Source: Bacillota bacterium | Lineage (GTDB): Bacteria; Bacillota; Clostridia; Oscillospirales; Ruminococcaceae | Length of the DNA: 20,893 bases | Assembly: GCA_023396215.1 (NCBI GenBank) | Contig: JAEWWW010000001.1 | Coordinates: forward strand, 1-20,893 | Reading direction: 5' to 3' | Shown: positions 13,354 to 20,893 of the stretch, one piece after another | Layout: the number at the start of each line of letters is the position of its first letter | Position numbering within the stretch: the stretch's first letter is position 1 | Notes under the pieces: generated by a model | What the model was told of the DNA's origin: nothing | The model's input: only the letters and a program-made list of their open reading frames with translations | Database searches by the model: none | Translations under genes and position numbers: made by a program

Positions 13354-16300
13354 ATGCTCCAACTCGTCTTGGGCCGCGCCGGCACCGGAAAAACCACCTA
13401 TATCAGGCAGCAGCTCTGCGAGGCGGCGGGGCAGGGCAAGCACTGCATTCTGCTGGTGCCCGAGCAGTTTTCCTTTGAAAGCGAGCGCAGCATCTACCGC
13501 ATCCTTGGCATGGCGGGCATGGCCAATGTGGAGGTGCTCAGCTTCACTCGCCTGAGCGAAAGCGTCTTTCGCCGCCACGGCGGCCTCGCGGGGCGCCGGC
13601 TGGACGACACCTCCCGGCTGGTGCTCATGAGCCTTGCCCTCGACCAGGTGGGGGACAGGCTGCAGCTCTACCGCAGGCCGCTGGGCAACAGCTCGTTTCT
13701 GACCACGCTGGTGGAGGTAACCACTGAGTTTAAAAACGCCGGGGCCTCCCCCAAAGAGGTGGAGCAGGCCGCCCAATTGGCAGAGGAGCCCGCGCTGGCG
13801 CAAAAGCTGCGGGAGCTTTCGCTCATCTACGGGGCGTTTCAGGCGCTGGTGGAGCGCAGCTTTTCCGACCCGCTGGATGATTTGGCCCGGGCGGCCAGAC
13901 TGGCCGAGGAGCACCGCTTTTTTGCCGATACCCACCTGTACATAGACTCGTTCATGTCCTTCACCGCCGCCGAGCACCGGCTGCTGGGGGCCATGCTTCG
14001 TGACGCCGCATCGGTAACCGCCGCCTTCTGCACCCCCGGTCTGGCAAGGGGGCAGCGGCCGGGGGTCTTTACCCCTGCCTCCAAGACGGCGCTGCGGCTG
14101 CTGCGGCAGGCGCGGCAGCAGGGGGTGGGGGTGCGCCCCACCGTGACCCTCACCCAGCCGGTGGGCTTTCAGAAGCCCGGCCTGCTGGCGGTGGAGGCGG
14201 TGGCGGGCGGCGACCTGCCCGCCGGGCAGCAGACCGATGGGGTGGTCATTGCCGGTGCGGCGGTGCCCTACGACGAGGTGGAGTATACCGCCGCCCAGAT
14301 CTGCAATCTGGTGCGGGAGCAGGGCCTGCGCTACCGGGATATAGTAGTGCTGGTGCGGGATATGCAGCGCTACCGCTCGGCGGTGCAGTCGGTGTTTGGG
14401 CGGTACGGCATCCCGTATTTTTCCGACGAACGGGTGGATATCGAAACCCAGCCTATCCCCATCGCGCTGGTGGGCGCGCTGGAGGCGGTGCGGGGCAGCT
14501 ATAAGACCGACGAGATTCTGCGGCTGGCAAAATCCCCCGCGTTGGGGCTTGCGCCCGCCGGCGTGGCGCGGCTCGAGAACTACTGTTACATCTGGTCGGT
14601 GCAGGGTAAGGCTTGGGAGACCCCCTTCGCCAACAACCCCCGGGGGATGTCCGGCCATATGAGCGAGGCGGATCAGGCGCTGCTGGAGGAGCTGAACCAG
14701 ACCCGGGAACGGCTCATCCAGCCACTGGCGCGGCTGCGCGGCGGGCTGCGGGGCTGCACCGGGCGGCAGTTTGCGCTGGAGGTCTACCGCTACCTTGAGG
14801 CGGCGGGTTGTGTCGAAAACCTCCGCGCCTTCTGTGCCGGGCTGCCCACTGAGGAAGGCGCCGCGCTGCTGGATTTAAACAGCGCCATCTGGGATAGCCT
14901 CATGGGGCTGCTGGATGTGCTGGCCCATTCGCTGGGGGGGGCACAGTACCCGCTGGCCCGGTTCATCGACCTGCTGCGGCTGGCGCTGGCCAGCGTGGAC
15001 ATCGGCCAGATACCCCGCACCACCGATCAGGTGATGGTGGGCGCTGCCGACCGGGTGCGGCTGGGCAGGCCGAGGGCCGCTTTTGTGCTGGGGGTCAACG
15101 AAGGGGTGTTCCCGCCCCATGTGCGCCCCGGCGGGGTCTTTTCAGACGACGAACGCGAGCGCCTTGCGCTGGCCGGGCTGGAGCTTTCCCAGCCGGGGCT
15201 GCAGCGCGCGCTGGAGGAGCGATACTTCCTCTACACCGCCCTTTGCTGCCCCTCCGAATACCTTTTCGTCACCTACGCCGCCGCCGAGCCACAGGGCAAG
15301 CGGCTGGAGCCCTCGCTGATGCTGGCGCGGCTGATGAGCCGCCTGCCGGGGGCGCTGGCCTCCACCGCCGGGCTGGACGAGCTGGGGCGGATTGTCAACC
15401 CCGCCACCGCGCTGGAGCAGCTTGCCCGCAGCTACCGGCGGGCCGACCAGACCGCCGCCGCCATCAGCGATTATCTGGCCCGGAGCGACGACCGGCAGCT
15501 GACCGGCCGCCTGCAAAATCTGGGGCGGCAGACGGTCATCGAGGATATCACCCCTCACAACGCCCAGCGCCTGTTTGGGCGTGAGATGCGGCTCTCGCCC
15601 AGCAGGCTGGAGCAGTATTTCAGCTGCCCCTTTCAGTACTTCTGCCGCTACGGGCTGGGGGTGCAGCCGCTGAAAAAGGCCGAGTTTTCGCCGCTGGAGT
15701 CGGGCACCGTTATCCACCATGTGCTGGAAACCATCGTTTCCCGCTATGGGGGCAAGGCCCTTGCCCAGTTGGAGGAGGCGGCGCTGCGGGCCGAGATCAT
15801 ACAGATTATTCAGGACTACCTCGCCACAGTGGTGGCCGAGACCGACAGCCTGCCCCCCCGCACCCAATACCTCTTTGAGCGTCTGGTGGGCATCCTGACG
15901 CTGGTCATCCAGCGCTTGGGGGCCGAGTTTGCCCAAAGCGCCTTTGAGCCGGTGGGCTTCGAGGTGGAGGTGGGCCGCGGCGGCCCGGTGGCTCCGCTTC
16001 AGGTGCAGACCCCCGCCGGGGCCACCGCTTGGGTAGAGGGCAAAATCGACCGGGTGGATGTGATGCAAGATGGGCCCCAGCGGTATGTGCGGGTGGTGGA
16101 TTACAAGTCGGGGCTGAAAAAGTTCCGCCTTTCCGACCTCTATTACGGGCTGAATATGCAGATGCTGCTCTACCTTTTTGCCGTCTGCGAGGGGGGGCAG
16201 GGCAGTCTGTCGGGCTGCGGCCCGGCGGGCATTCTGTACATGCCCTCACGGGCGCAGGTGCTCAGCCTGCCGCGCGAGGCCGACGAGGAGCAAATCACCA

Positions 16301-16707
16301 GCCAGCAACAGGCCACCCTGCGGATGAACGGCCTGCTGCTGGACGACCGCCGTGTGCTGGAGGGGATGGAGCAGAACCTCGAGGGGCGGTTTATCCCCGC
16401 GCGCCCATCCAGCAAGGGCGGGTGGGATATGCGCAGCAGCTCGGTGGCCACCGCCGAAGAGCTGGAGCAGATCAGAGAGCATGTCAAGCGGCTGGTAGGC
16501 GAGATGGCCGACTGCCTTGGCGAGGGCAAAATCACCCCCCAGCCGGTGGCCGAGGGGCAGGCAAAGCCCTGCGATTATTGTGACTACAGCAAGCTGTGCG
16601 ATATCGGCCGCACCAACCGCTTCCGGGAGATGACGGCGCTTTCCCGCGAGGAATTTTTCGAGATGCTAAGTGACAAAAAGGATGGGGGAGAAGGCCATGG
16701 CGGTTAA
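13354..16707 (+). CDS. addB: ATP-dependent helicase/nuclease subunit AddB
   Basis: AddB is one subunit of the Gram-positive RecBCD counterpart, which processes double-strand ends and recognises Chi. The 1117-residue product has an N-terminal Walker A GRAGTGKT (residues 7-14), a helicase-like region without intact later motifs, and a C-terminal RecB-type nuclease with Asp916-Tyr-Lys918 (VVDYKSG). The four cysteines of its iron-sulfur staple are present: Cys758 in SCPFQYF, then Cys1073, Cys1076 and Cys1082 in the family pattern C-x2-C-x5-C. The start at 13354 has AAAGGAGG seven bases upstream; a GTG at 13318 in the same frame has no SD. The 3' end overlaps addA by 11 bases. Confidence 0.97.
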   Translation: MLQLVLGRAGTGKTTYIRQQLCEAAGQGKHCILLVPEQFSFESERSIYRILGMAGMANVEVLSFTRLSESVFRRHGGLAGRRLDDTSRLVLMSLALDQVGDRLQLYRRPLGNSSFLTTLVEVTTEFKNAGASPKEVEQAAQLAEEPALAQKLRELSLIYGAFQALVERSFSDPLDDLARAARLAEEHRFFADTHLYIDSFMSFTAAEHRLLGAMLRDAASVTAAFCTPGLARGQRPGVFTPASKTALRLLRQARQQGVGVRPTVTLTQPVGFQKPGLLAVEAVAGGDLPAGQQTDGVVIAGAAVPYDEVEYTAAQICNLVREQGLRYRDIVVLVRDMQRYRSAVQSVFGRYGIPYFSDERVDIETQPIPIALVGALEAVRGSYKTDEILRLAKSPALGLAPAGVARLENYCYIWSVQGKAWETPFANNPRGMSGHMSEADQALLEELNQTRERLIQPLARLRGGLRGCTGRQFALEVYRYLEAAGCVENLRAFCAGLPTEEGAALLDLNSAIWDSLMGLLDVLAHSLGGAQYPLARFIDLLRLALASVDIGQIPRTTDQVMVGAADRVRLGRPRAAFVLGVNEGVFPPHVRPGGVFSDDERERLALAGLELSQPGLQRALEERYFLYTALCCPSEYLFVTYAAAEPQGKRLEPSLMLARLMSRLPGALASTAGLDELGRIVNPATALEQLARSYRRADQTAAAISDYLARSDDRQLTGRLQNLGRQTVIEDITPHNAQRLFGREMRLSPSRLEQYFSCPFQYFCRYGLGVQPLKKAEFSPLESGTVIHHVLETIVSRYGGKALAQLEEAALRAEIIQIIQDYLATVVAETDSLPPRTQYLFERLVGILTLVIQRLGAEFAQSAFEPVGFEVEVGRGGPVAPLQVQTPAGATAWVEGKIDRVDVMQDGPQRYVRVVDYKSGLKKFRLSDLYYGLNMQMLLYLFAVCEGGQGSLSGCGPAGILYMPSRAQVLSLPREADEEQITSQQQATLRMNGLLLDDRRVLEGMEQNLEGRFIPARPSSKGGWDMRSSSVATAEELEQIREHVKRLVGEMADCLGEGKITPQPVAEGQAKPCDYCDYSKLCDIGRTNRFREMTALSREEFFEMLSDKKDGGEGHGG

Positions 16708-19700
16708 TTGGACGCCCCAACAGCAAAATGCCATCGAGGCCCGGGGGGGCAGCCTGCTGGTTTCGGCGGCCGCCGGCAGCGGTAAAACAGCGGTGCTGGT
16801 GCAGCGGGTCATCGGCCGGATGCTGGACCCCCACAACCCGGTGGACGCCGACCGGATGCTGATTGTGACCTTCACCAGCGCGGCAGCCGACGAGATGCGC
16901 CAGCGCATCTCCAAAAAGCTGTGGGAGCTGCTGGAGCAGTCCCCCGACGATAAAGCGCTGCTGCGCCAGCAGCTGCTACTGGAAAAAGCCAAAATCAGCA
17001 CCATCCACGCCTTCTGCCTCGACCTGATACGGGAGCATTTTCAGCTATTGGATGTGGCTCCCGACTTTCGCATTGCCGACGAGCGCGAGCTGGAGCTGCT
17101 GCGGGCCAGAGCGGTGGAGGATACCATCGCCAGCCTCTATATGCAGGACGGGGACGGGGCGTTCTCACAGCTTGTGGAGCTGGTTTCCTCCACGAGGGAC
17201 GACAGCCGCACCCAGCAGATTATGCTGCGGCTGTACGACTTCATCCGCTCACACCCTTTTTATGAGGACTGGCTGGACGCCAAGGCGGCGCTCTACCGAG
17301 TGGATATCCCGGTGGAAGAGTCGCCCTGGGGGCGGGTGCTGCTGGATTTTGCCGCACAGGGGGTGGATTATGCCCTGCTGCTCACCCGGCAATCGCTGGA
17401 TATGATGGCCGGGGACGAGCAGCTCTATGGCGCATACAGCCCCGCCTTTCTGCTGGATTTGGCCCGGCTGGAGGAGCTGCGGGCCGCCGTCACCGCCGGT
17501 GTGTGGGACGGGGTCTACGACTGCCTTTCCACCTTCGGCTTCGAGCGTCTGGGGCGGCTGGTGAACTACGCCGACAAGCCCCGGCAGGATGCGGTAAAGG
17601 AAAACCGCGAGCAGGTGAAAAAGCTGGTGGGCAAGCTGCGTGAAAGCCAGTTTTGCGCCACCGCCGCCCAGCACCGGGAGGATATGGCTGATTTATGGCC
17701 CAAGGTTGCCACCCTCTTTGAGGCGGTCAAGCTGCTGGGGCGCAATCTGGACGCCCTCAAGGCCGAAAAAAAGCTGGTGGATTTCTCCGACTTGGAGCAT
17801 CTGGCCATCCGCCTGTTGGTGGAAAAAACCGGGGACGGCTACCGACCCAGCCCGGCGGCGCTGCGCATCGCCGGAGGCTTCGAGGAGGTGCTGGTCGACG
17901 AGTTTCAGGATACCAACGGGGCGCAGGATTTCATCTTCAAGGCGGTGTCGCGGCAGGAGCAAAACCTCTTTCTGGTGGGGGACGTCAAGCAGAGCATCTA
18001 CCGCTTTAGGCAGGCGATGCCCGAGATATTCATCCAAAAGAAGGAGCAGAGCCTGCCCTATAACGGCAGCGACTTTCCCGCAAAAATCATACTGGGCAAA
18101 AACTTTCGCAGCCGCAGCCAGCTAACCGGGGCGGTGAACTTTCTTTTTAACCTGCTCATGAGCAGAGAGATGGGCGAGATTAACTACAACGAGGAGGAAC
18201 GGCTCATCCCCGGGGCCGAATACCCCGACGACCCGCAGGCGGGGGTGGAGCTGCACCTCATTGATGCCGAAGGCTCGGCCGAGGAGCGCACCCAGATTGA
18301 GGCCCGCTATGTGGCGGCCCAAATCCGCCGCCTGCTGGAAAGCGGCCTGACCGTCACCGCCAGGGAGGGGCAACGGCCCATCGCTCCCGGCGATATCTGT
18401 GTGCTGCTGCGCTCGCCCAAAGGGCGGATGCAGACCTACACCGATGCGCTGACCAAGGCGGGGGTGCCCTCCTGGGCCGACAATCAAAGCGGCTTTCTCA
18501 CCACCGACGAGGTTTCGGCGGTGGTGGCGCTGCTGCAGGCGGTGGATAACCCCCTGCGCGACCTTCCGCTGGTGCAGGCGCTGCTGTCGCCCCTCTTCGG
18601 CTTCTCTGCCGATCGCATCGCCGCCATCCGGCTGGAGGCCCCCGGCAAGCCCTTTTATCTGGCGGTGACCGCCGCTGCCCAAAAGGGCGCTGCCGATTGC
18701 GCGCTTTTTCTGGATATCATAGCCCGGCTGCGGTGTGAGGCCGCAAGCCTGCCTGCCGACCGCATCATCCAGCGGCTGTACGACCTCACCGGCTTTTTGC
18801 CTGCGGTGCAGGCGATGGAGTACGGCAGCCTGCGCCTTGCCAACCTGCGCCTGCTGGTGGATTACGCCGGCGACTACGAGGGGCGGGGCTACCGGGGTCT
18901 GTGCGGCTTTGTGGGCTTTATCAACCAGTTGCTCCAGCGGGGGGGCGACCTCGCCCCTGCATCTGTAGCGGCGGTGGGGGCGGTGACGGTGATGAGCATC
19001 CACCGCTCCAAGGGGCTGGAGTTCCCGGTGGTGGTGCTGGCCGATACCGCCCGCAGCTTCAACAAGCGCGACCTGCGCGAAAACGCCCTGCTACACCCCA
19101 CGCTGGGCTTTGCCTGTATGCGGCGCGGGGCCGGGGGGCTGCACCAGTTCACCACCCTGCCCATCGAAGCCATCAAGACCGAGGGGGAGCGCTCGATGCT
19201 CTCGGAGGAGCTGCGGGTGCTCTATGTGGCGCTGACCCGCGCCAGGGAGCGTATGCTCATCACCGCCTGCCCCGGCGATGTCGACAAGGCTCTGGCCGGG
19301 CTGGCAAGCCCCCTCGGCAGCGGCGGCGGGCTTTCGCCCTGGCTGGTACGCAGCGGCGGCAGCTACTGTGACTGGCTGCTGGCGGCGCTGCTGCACCACC
19401 CCGACGGCGCGCCCCTGCGGGAGCGCGGCGGTGCGGCGGTGGCCCCGGTGCAGGGGGCGCAGGGCAGCTTCCGGGTGGTGTATGCCCAGCCCGACCCCGA
19501 CCAGCACCAGCCGGAGGCCGCCGCCGTCTGCCTGCCGCCAGCCGACCCCCAGCTGGTGCAGGAGGTTGCCCGGCGGGCGGCCTACCGCTACCCTTACCCC
19601 GAGGCGGTTGCCACCCCGGCCAAGCTTTCGGTTTCGCAGGTGGCGGCAGGGGGGCAGGGGGGCTTTTCGCACCCGCGCCGCCCGGCCTTTCTGGCAGGGG

Positions 19701-20218
19701 AGGGGATGACCGGCGCCGAACGCGGCACCGCCCTGCATAAGTTTATGGAGTTTGCCGACCTTGCCGCCGCAAAGGCGGATATACAGGCCGAGCTTGCCCG
19801 CCTTGGGGCCGCCAGCTACCTTTCGGCCGAGGAAGCGGCGGCGGTCGACCTTGGGGCGGTTGCCCGCTTTCTGCGCTCGCCGCTGGCGGGCAGGATGTTT
19901 GCCGCCCAAAAGGTTTACCGCGAGCTGCGGTTCCTCTGCGAAGCGGGCAGCGAGCTGCTGGCGCCTTACATCAGCCAAAATTGGGGCGATGAAAAAACCG
20001 TGCTGCAGGGCATGGCCGACTGTGTGTTCATCGAGCAGGACGGGGCGGTTATCATCGACTACAAGACCGACAAAGTCGGCAGCGCCGACCAGTTGACCGG
20101 CCTGTACCGCCCCCAGTTGGAGCTGTACGCCCTTGTGCTGGCCGACTATCTGGGCGTGCCGGTGCGGGAATGCTGGCTCTACTCCTTCGCGCTGGGCGAA
20201 GCGGTGCGGGTGGTTTAG
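16697..20218 (+). CDS. addA: ATP-dependent helicase/nuclease subunit AddA
   Basis: AddA is the UvrD-type helicase and second nuclease of AddAB. The 1173-residue product shows the superfamily 1 motifs in order: Walker A AAAGSGKT (24-31), motif Ia FTSAAADEMR, motif II DEFQDT (401-406), motif III GDVKQSIYRFR, motif IV NFRSR, motif V SIHRSKGLEFPVV and motif VI VALTRAR. The C-terminal RecB-type nuclease has GTALHKFME and Asp1121-Tyr-Lys1123 (IIDYKTD). I chose the ATG at 16697 because GGGGGAG lies six bases before it and the product then starts MAVNWTPQQQNAI, like other AddA proteins. Upstream GTG 16670 and ATG 16682 are in frame but less well placed. Overlap with addB implies coupled translation. 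Confidence 0.97.
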   Translation: MAVNWTPQQQNAIEARGGSLLVSAAAGSGKTAVLVQRVIGRMLDPHNPVDADRMLIVTFTSAAADEMRQRISKKLWELLEQSPDDKALLRQQLLLEKAKISTIHAFCLDLIREHFQLLDVAPDFRIADERELELLRARAVEDTIASLYMQDGDGAFSQLVELVSSTRDDSRTQQIMLRLYDFIRSHPFYEDWLDAKAALYRVDIPVEESPWGRVLLDFAAQGVDYALLLTRQSLDMMAGDEQLYGAYSPAFLLDLARLEELRAAVTAGVWDGVYDCLSTFGFERLGRLVNYADKPRQDAVKENREQVKKLVGKLRESQFCATAAQHREDMADLWPKVATLFEAVKLLGRNLDALKAEKKLVDFSDLEHLAIRLLVEKTGDGYRPSPAALRIAGGFEEVLVDEFQDTNGAQDFIFKAVSRQEQNLFLVGDVKQSIYRFRQAMPEIFIQKKEQSLPYNGSDFPAKIILGKNFRSRSQLTGAVNFLFNLLMSREMGEINYNEEERLIPGAEYPDDPQAGVELHLIDAEGSAEERTQIEARYVAAQIRRLLESGLTVTAREGQRPIAPGDICVLLRSPKGRMQTYTDALTKAGVPSWADNQSGFLTTDEVSAVVALLQAVDNPLRDLPLVQALLSPLFGFSADRIAAIRLEAPGKPFYLAVTAAAQKGAADCALFLDIIARLRCEAASLPADRIIQRLYDLTGFLPAVQAMEYGSLRLANLRLLVDYAGDYEGRGYRGLCGFVGFINQLLQRGGDLAPASVAAVGAVTVMSIHRSKGLEFPVVVLADTARSFNKRDLRENALLHPTLGFACMRRGAGGLHQFTTLPIEAIKTEGERSMLSEELRVLYVALTRARERMLITACPGDVDKALAGLASPLGSGGGLSPWLVRSGGSYCDWLLAALLHHPDGAPLRERGGAAVAPVQGAQGSFRVVYAQPDPDQHQPEAAAVCLPPADPQLVQEVARRAAYRYPYPEAVATPAKLSVSQVAAGGQGGFSHPRRPAFLAGEGMTGAERGTALHKFMEFADLAAAKADIQAELARLGAASYLSAEEAAAVDLGAVARFLRSPLAGRMFAAQKVYRELRFLCEAGSELLAPYISQNWGDEKTVLQGMADCVFIEQDGAVIIDYKTDKVGSADQLTGLYRPQLELYALVLADYLGVPVRECWLYSFALGEAVRVV

Positions 20219-20238
20219 GACGGGTCGATGCCTGCAGG

Positions 20239-20265
20239 TATGCTGTAACTTTGGACTACAGCATA
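20239..20265. repeat. 9-bp perfect inverted repeat after addA
   Basis: TATGCTGTA (20239-20247) and TACAGCATA (20257-20265) flank nine bases, 21 bases beyond the addA stop. There is no T-tract on either side, so it is not a classical terminator. It may be an mRNA-end stem or a binding site. Confidence 0.45.
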
Positions 20266-20314
20266 TAGAGGCCGTAGAGTGGCCGGATAATTCGCCTGTG
20301 GTCTATCAAGCAAA

Positions 20315-20346
20315 GAAAAACACCAGTCTTTTGACTGGTGTTTTTT
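20315..20346. terminator. Bidirectional terminator between addA and the DUF5131 gene
   Basis: CACCAGTC (20321-20328) and GACTGGTG (20333-20340) form a stem around TTTT. An A-run on the left and six T residues on the right make it a terminator for both converging genes. Confidence 0.95.
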
Positions 20347-20371
20347 CACACGAGAGTGAATATCTGCTGTT

Positions 20372-20893
20372 TCAAAATAATTTCTTTCCGTTTAAAATGC
20401 TTATGCCAAGTTCATGTGCGATGCTCCCTTGCTTAAACGGATTTATTTTTTCCACTGCACCGTCTCGCTTAAAAAATGTCCCTGTTCCTTTGAACCAAAA
20501 TGTAACATTTGCTTTTAGGCATTGCTCACGAATATCCAGTACCCAATCATAATCACATTCACGAGCGTCACGCCCGCTTTCGCCGCTGACCGTAACATGC
20601 TCAACCCCATGAAGATAGGCAGACAAATCAATCGGTTCCAAAATTGGGGAACAAGCAACAAAACGACGTTTTATTGGATAAGACAGAAACAATGGTAGAC
20701 GATAATCTGCTAAAGATTGGTTCTCAACTGTGCAGCCGATATTTACATTATCATAGCCGTCACCCCAGTCGGAGGGCAGTGAAACGGGGAAGCGGTCAAT
20801 TCGCTTGGTCAAAATGAGAAAATCAATATCAGCCCTTTGTTTTATCATGCTCCAAGCGTCCTTGCGCCACTCATCAGCTTCGGGCAGAAAAAA
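20372..20893 (-). CDS. DUF5131 (phage Gp37/Gp68-like) family protein, N-terminus off the right edge
   Basis: The frame is open from the right window edge to the stop at 20372, giving 173 residues of a protein that must start outside. The visible part has FLILTKRIDRF, NVNIGCTVENQSLADYRLP, RRFVACSPILEPIDL, a VTVSGESGRDARECDYDWV segment, and a C-terminal VTFWFKGTGTFFKRDG. These are the hallmarks of the DUF5131/Gp37-Gp68 family found in phages, plasmids and bacterial accessory regions. Family N-termini carry a radical-SAM-like cysteine cluster, which would lie beyond the edge. The biochemical role is unsettled. Codon use is clearly more AT-rich than in addBA, which suggests acquisition by transfer. 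It converges on addA across a shared terminator. The ATG at 20848 is internal, because family-like residues (LPEADEWRKDAW) precede it. Confidence 0.88.
   Translation of the reverse strand, partial: FFLPEADEWRKDAWSMIKQRADIDFLILTKRIDRFPVSLPSDWGDGYDNVNIGCTVENQSLADYRLPLFLSYPIKRRFVACSPILEPIDLSAYLHGVEHVTVSGESGRDARECDYDWVLDIREQCLKANVTFWFKGTGTFFKRDGAVEKINPFKQGSIAHELGISILNGKKLF

Overview
The window looks like chromosome of an anaerobic, endospore-forming, fairly GC-rich member of the Clostridia, probably Oscillospirales/Ruminococcaceae-like. The evidence is a spoIVB-spo0A pair, an AddAB (Gram-positive) recombination nuclease, a ferredoxin-linked 2-oxoacid oxidoreductase, a T-box leader, and strong GGAGG-type ribosome binding sites. 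The lineage is inferred from gene content, not from any search.

Left block (1-6040), all on the minus strand, read from right to left: a YetF/DUF421 membrane protein and a DUF4363 protein ending at a hairpin terminator; a secreted protein with a C-terminal membrane anchor and its own candidate promoter; a promoter and complete T-box leader (specifier read as CUC, leucine) controlling an acyl-CoA synthetase; and a zinc-ribbon protein kinase-like protein that has lost every catalytic residue (a pseudokinase), cut by the left edge. A 0.7 kb stretch without a recognisable gene (6041-6736) separates this block from the plus-strand genes.

Middle block (6737-12640), plus strand: spoIVB and spo0A (the latter with a TTG start) followed by a long hairpin terminator. 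A clear promoter then precedes a P-loop ATPase and a four-subunit 2-oxoacid:ferredoxin oxidoreductase (ferredoxin, alpha/VorB, beta, gamma) that ends at a terminator.

Right block (12641-20893): a palindrome-rich intergenic region with two inverted-repeat elements, a small DUF6483-like protein, then overlapping addB-addA. A bidirectional terminator separates addA from an AT-richer, minus-strand DUF5131 (phage Gp37/Gp68-like) gene cut by the right edge.

The most interesting reading is metabolic. A leucine-type T-box in front of an acyl-CoA ligase rather than an aminoacyl-tRNA synthetase or leu/ilv gene suggests that the ligase supplies a leucine precursor. The same window encodes a VorB-type oxidoreductase that could reductively carboxylate branched-chain acyl-CoA to the 2-oxoacid. 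Together these would let the cell build leucine from scavenged branched-chain fatty acids. This is a hypothesis; the sequence shows the parts but not the substrate.
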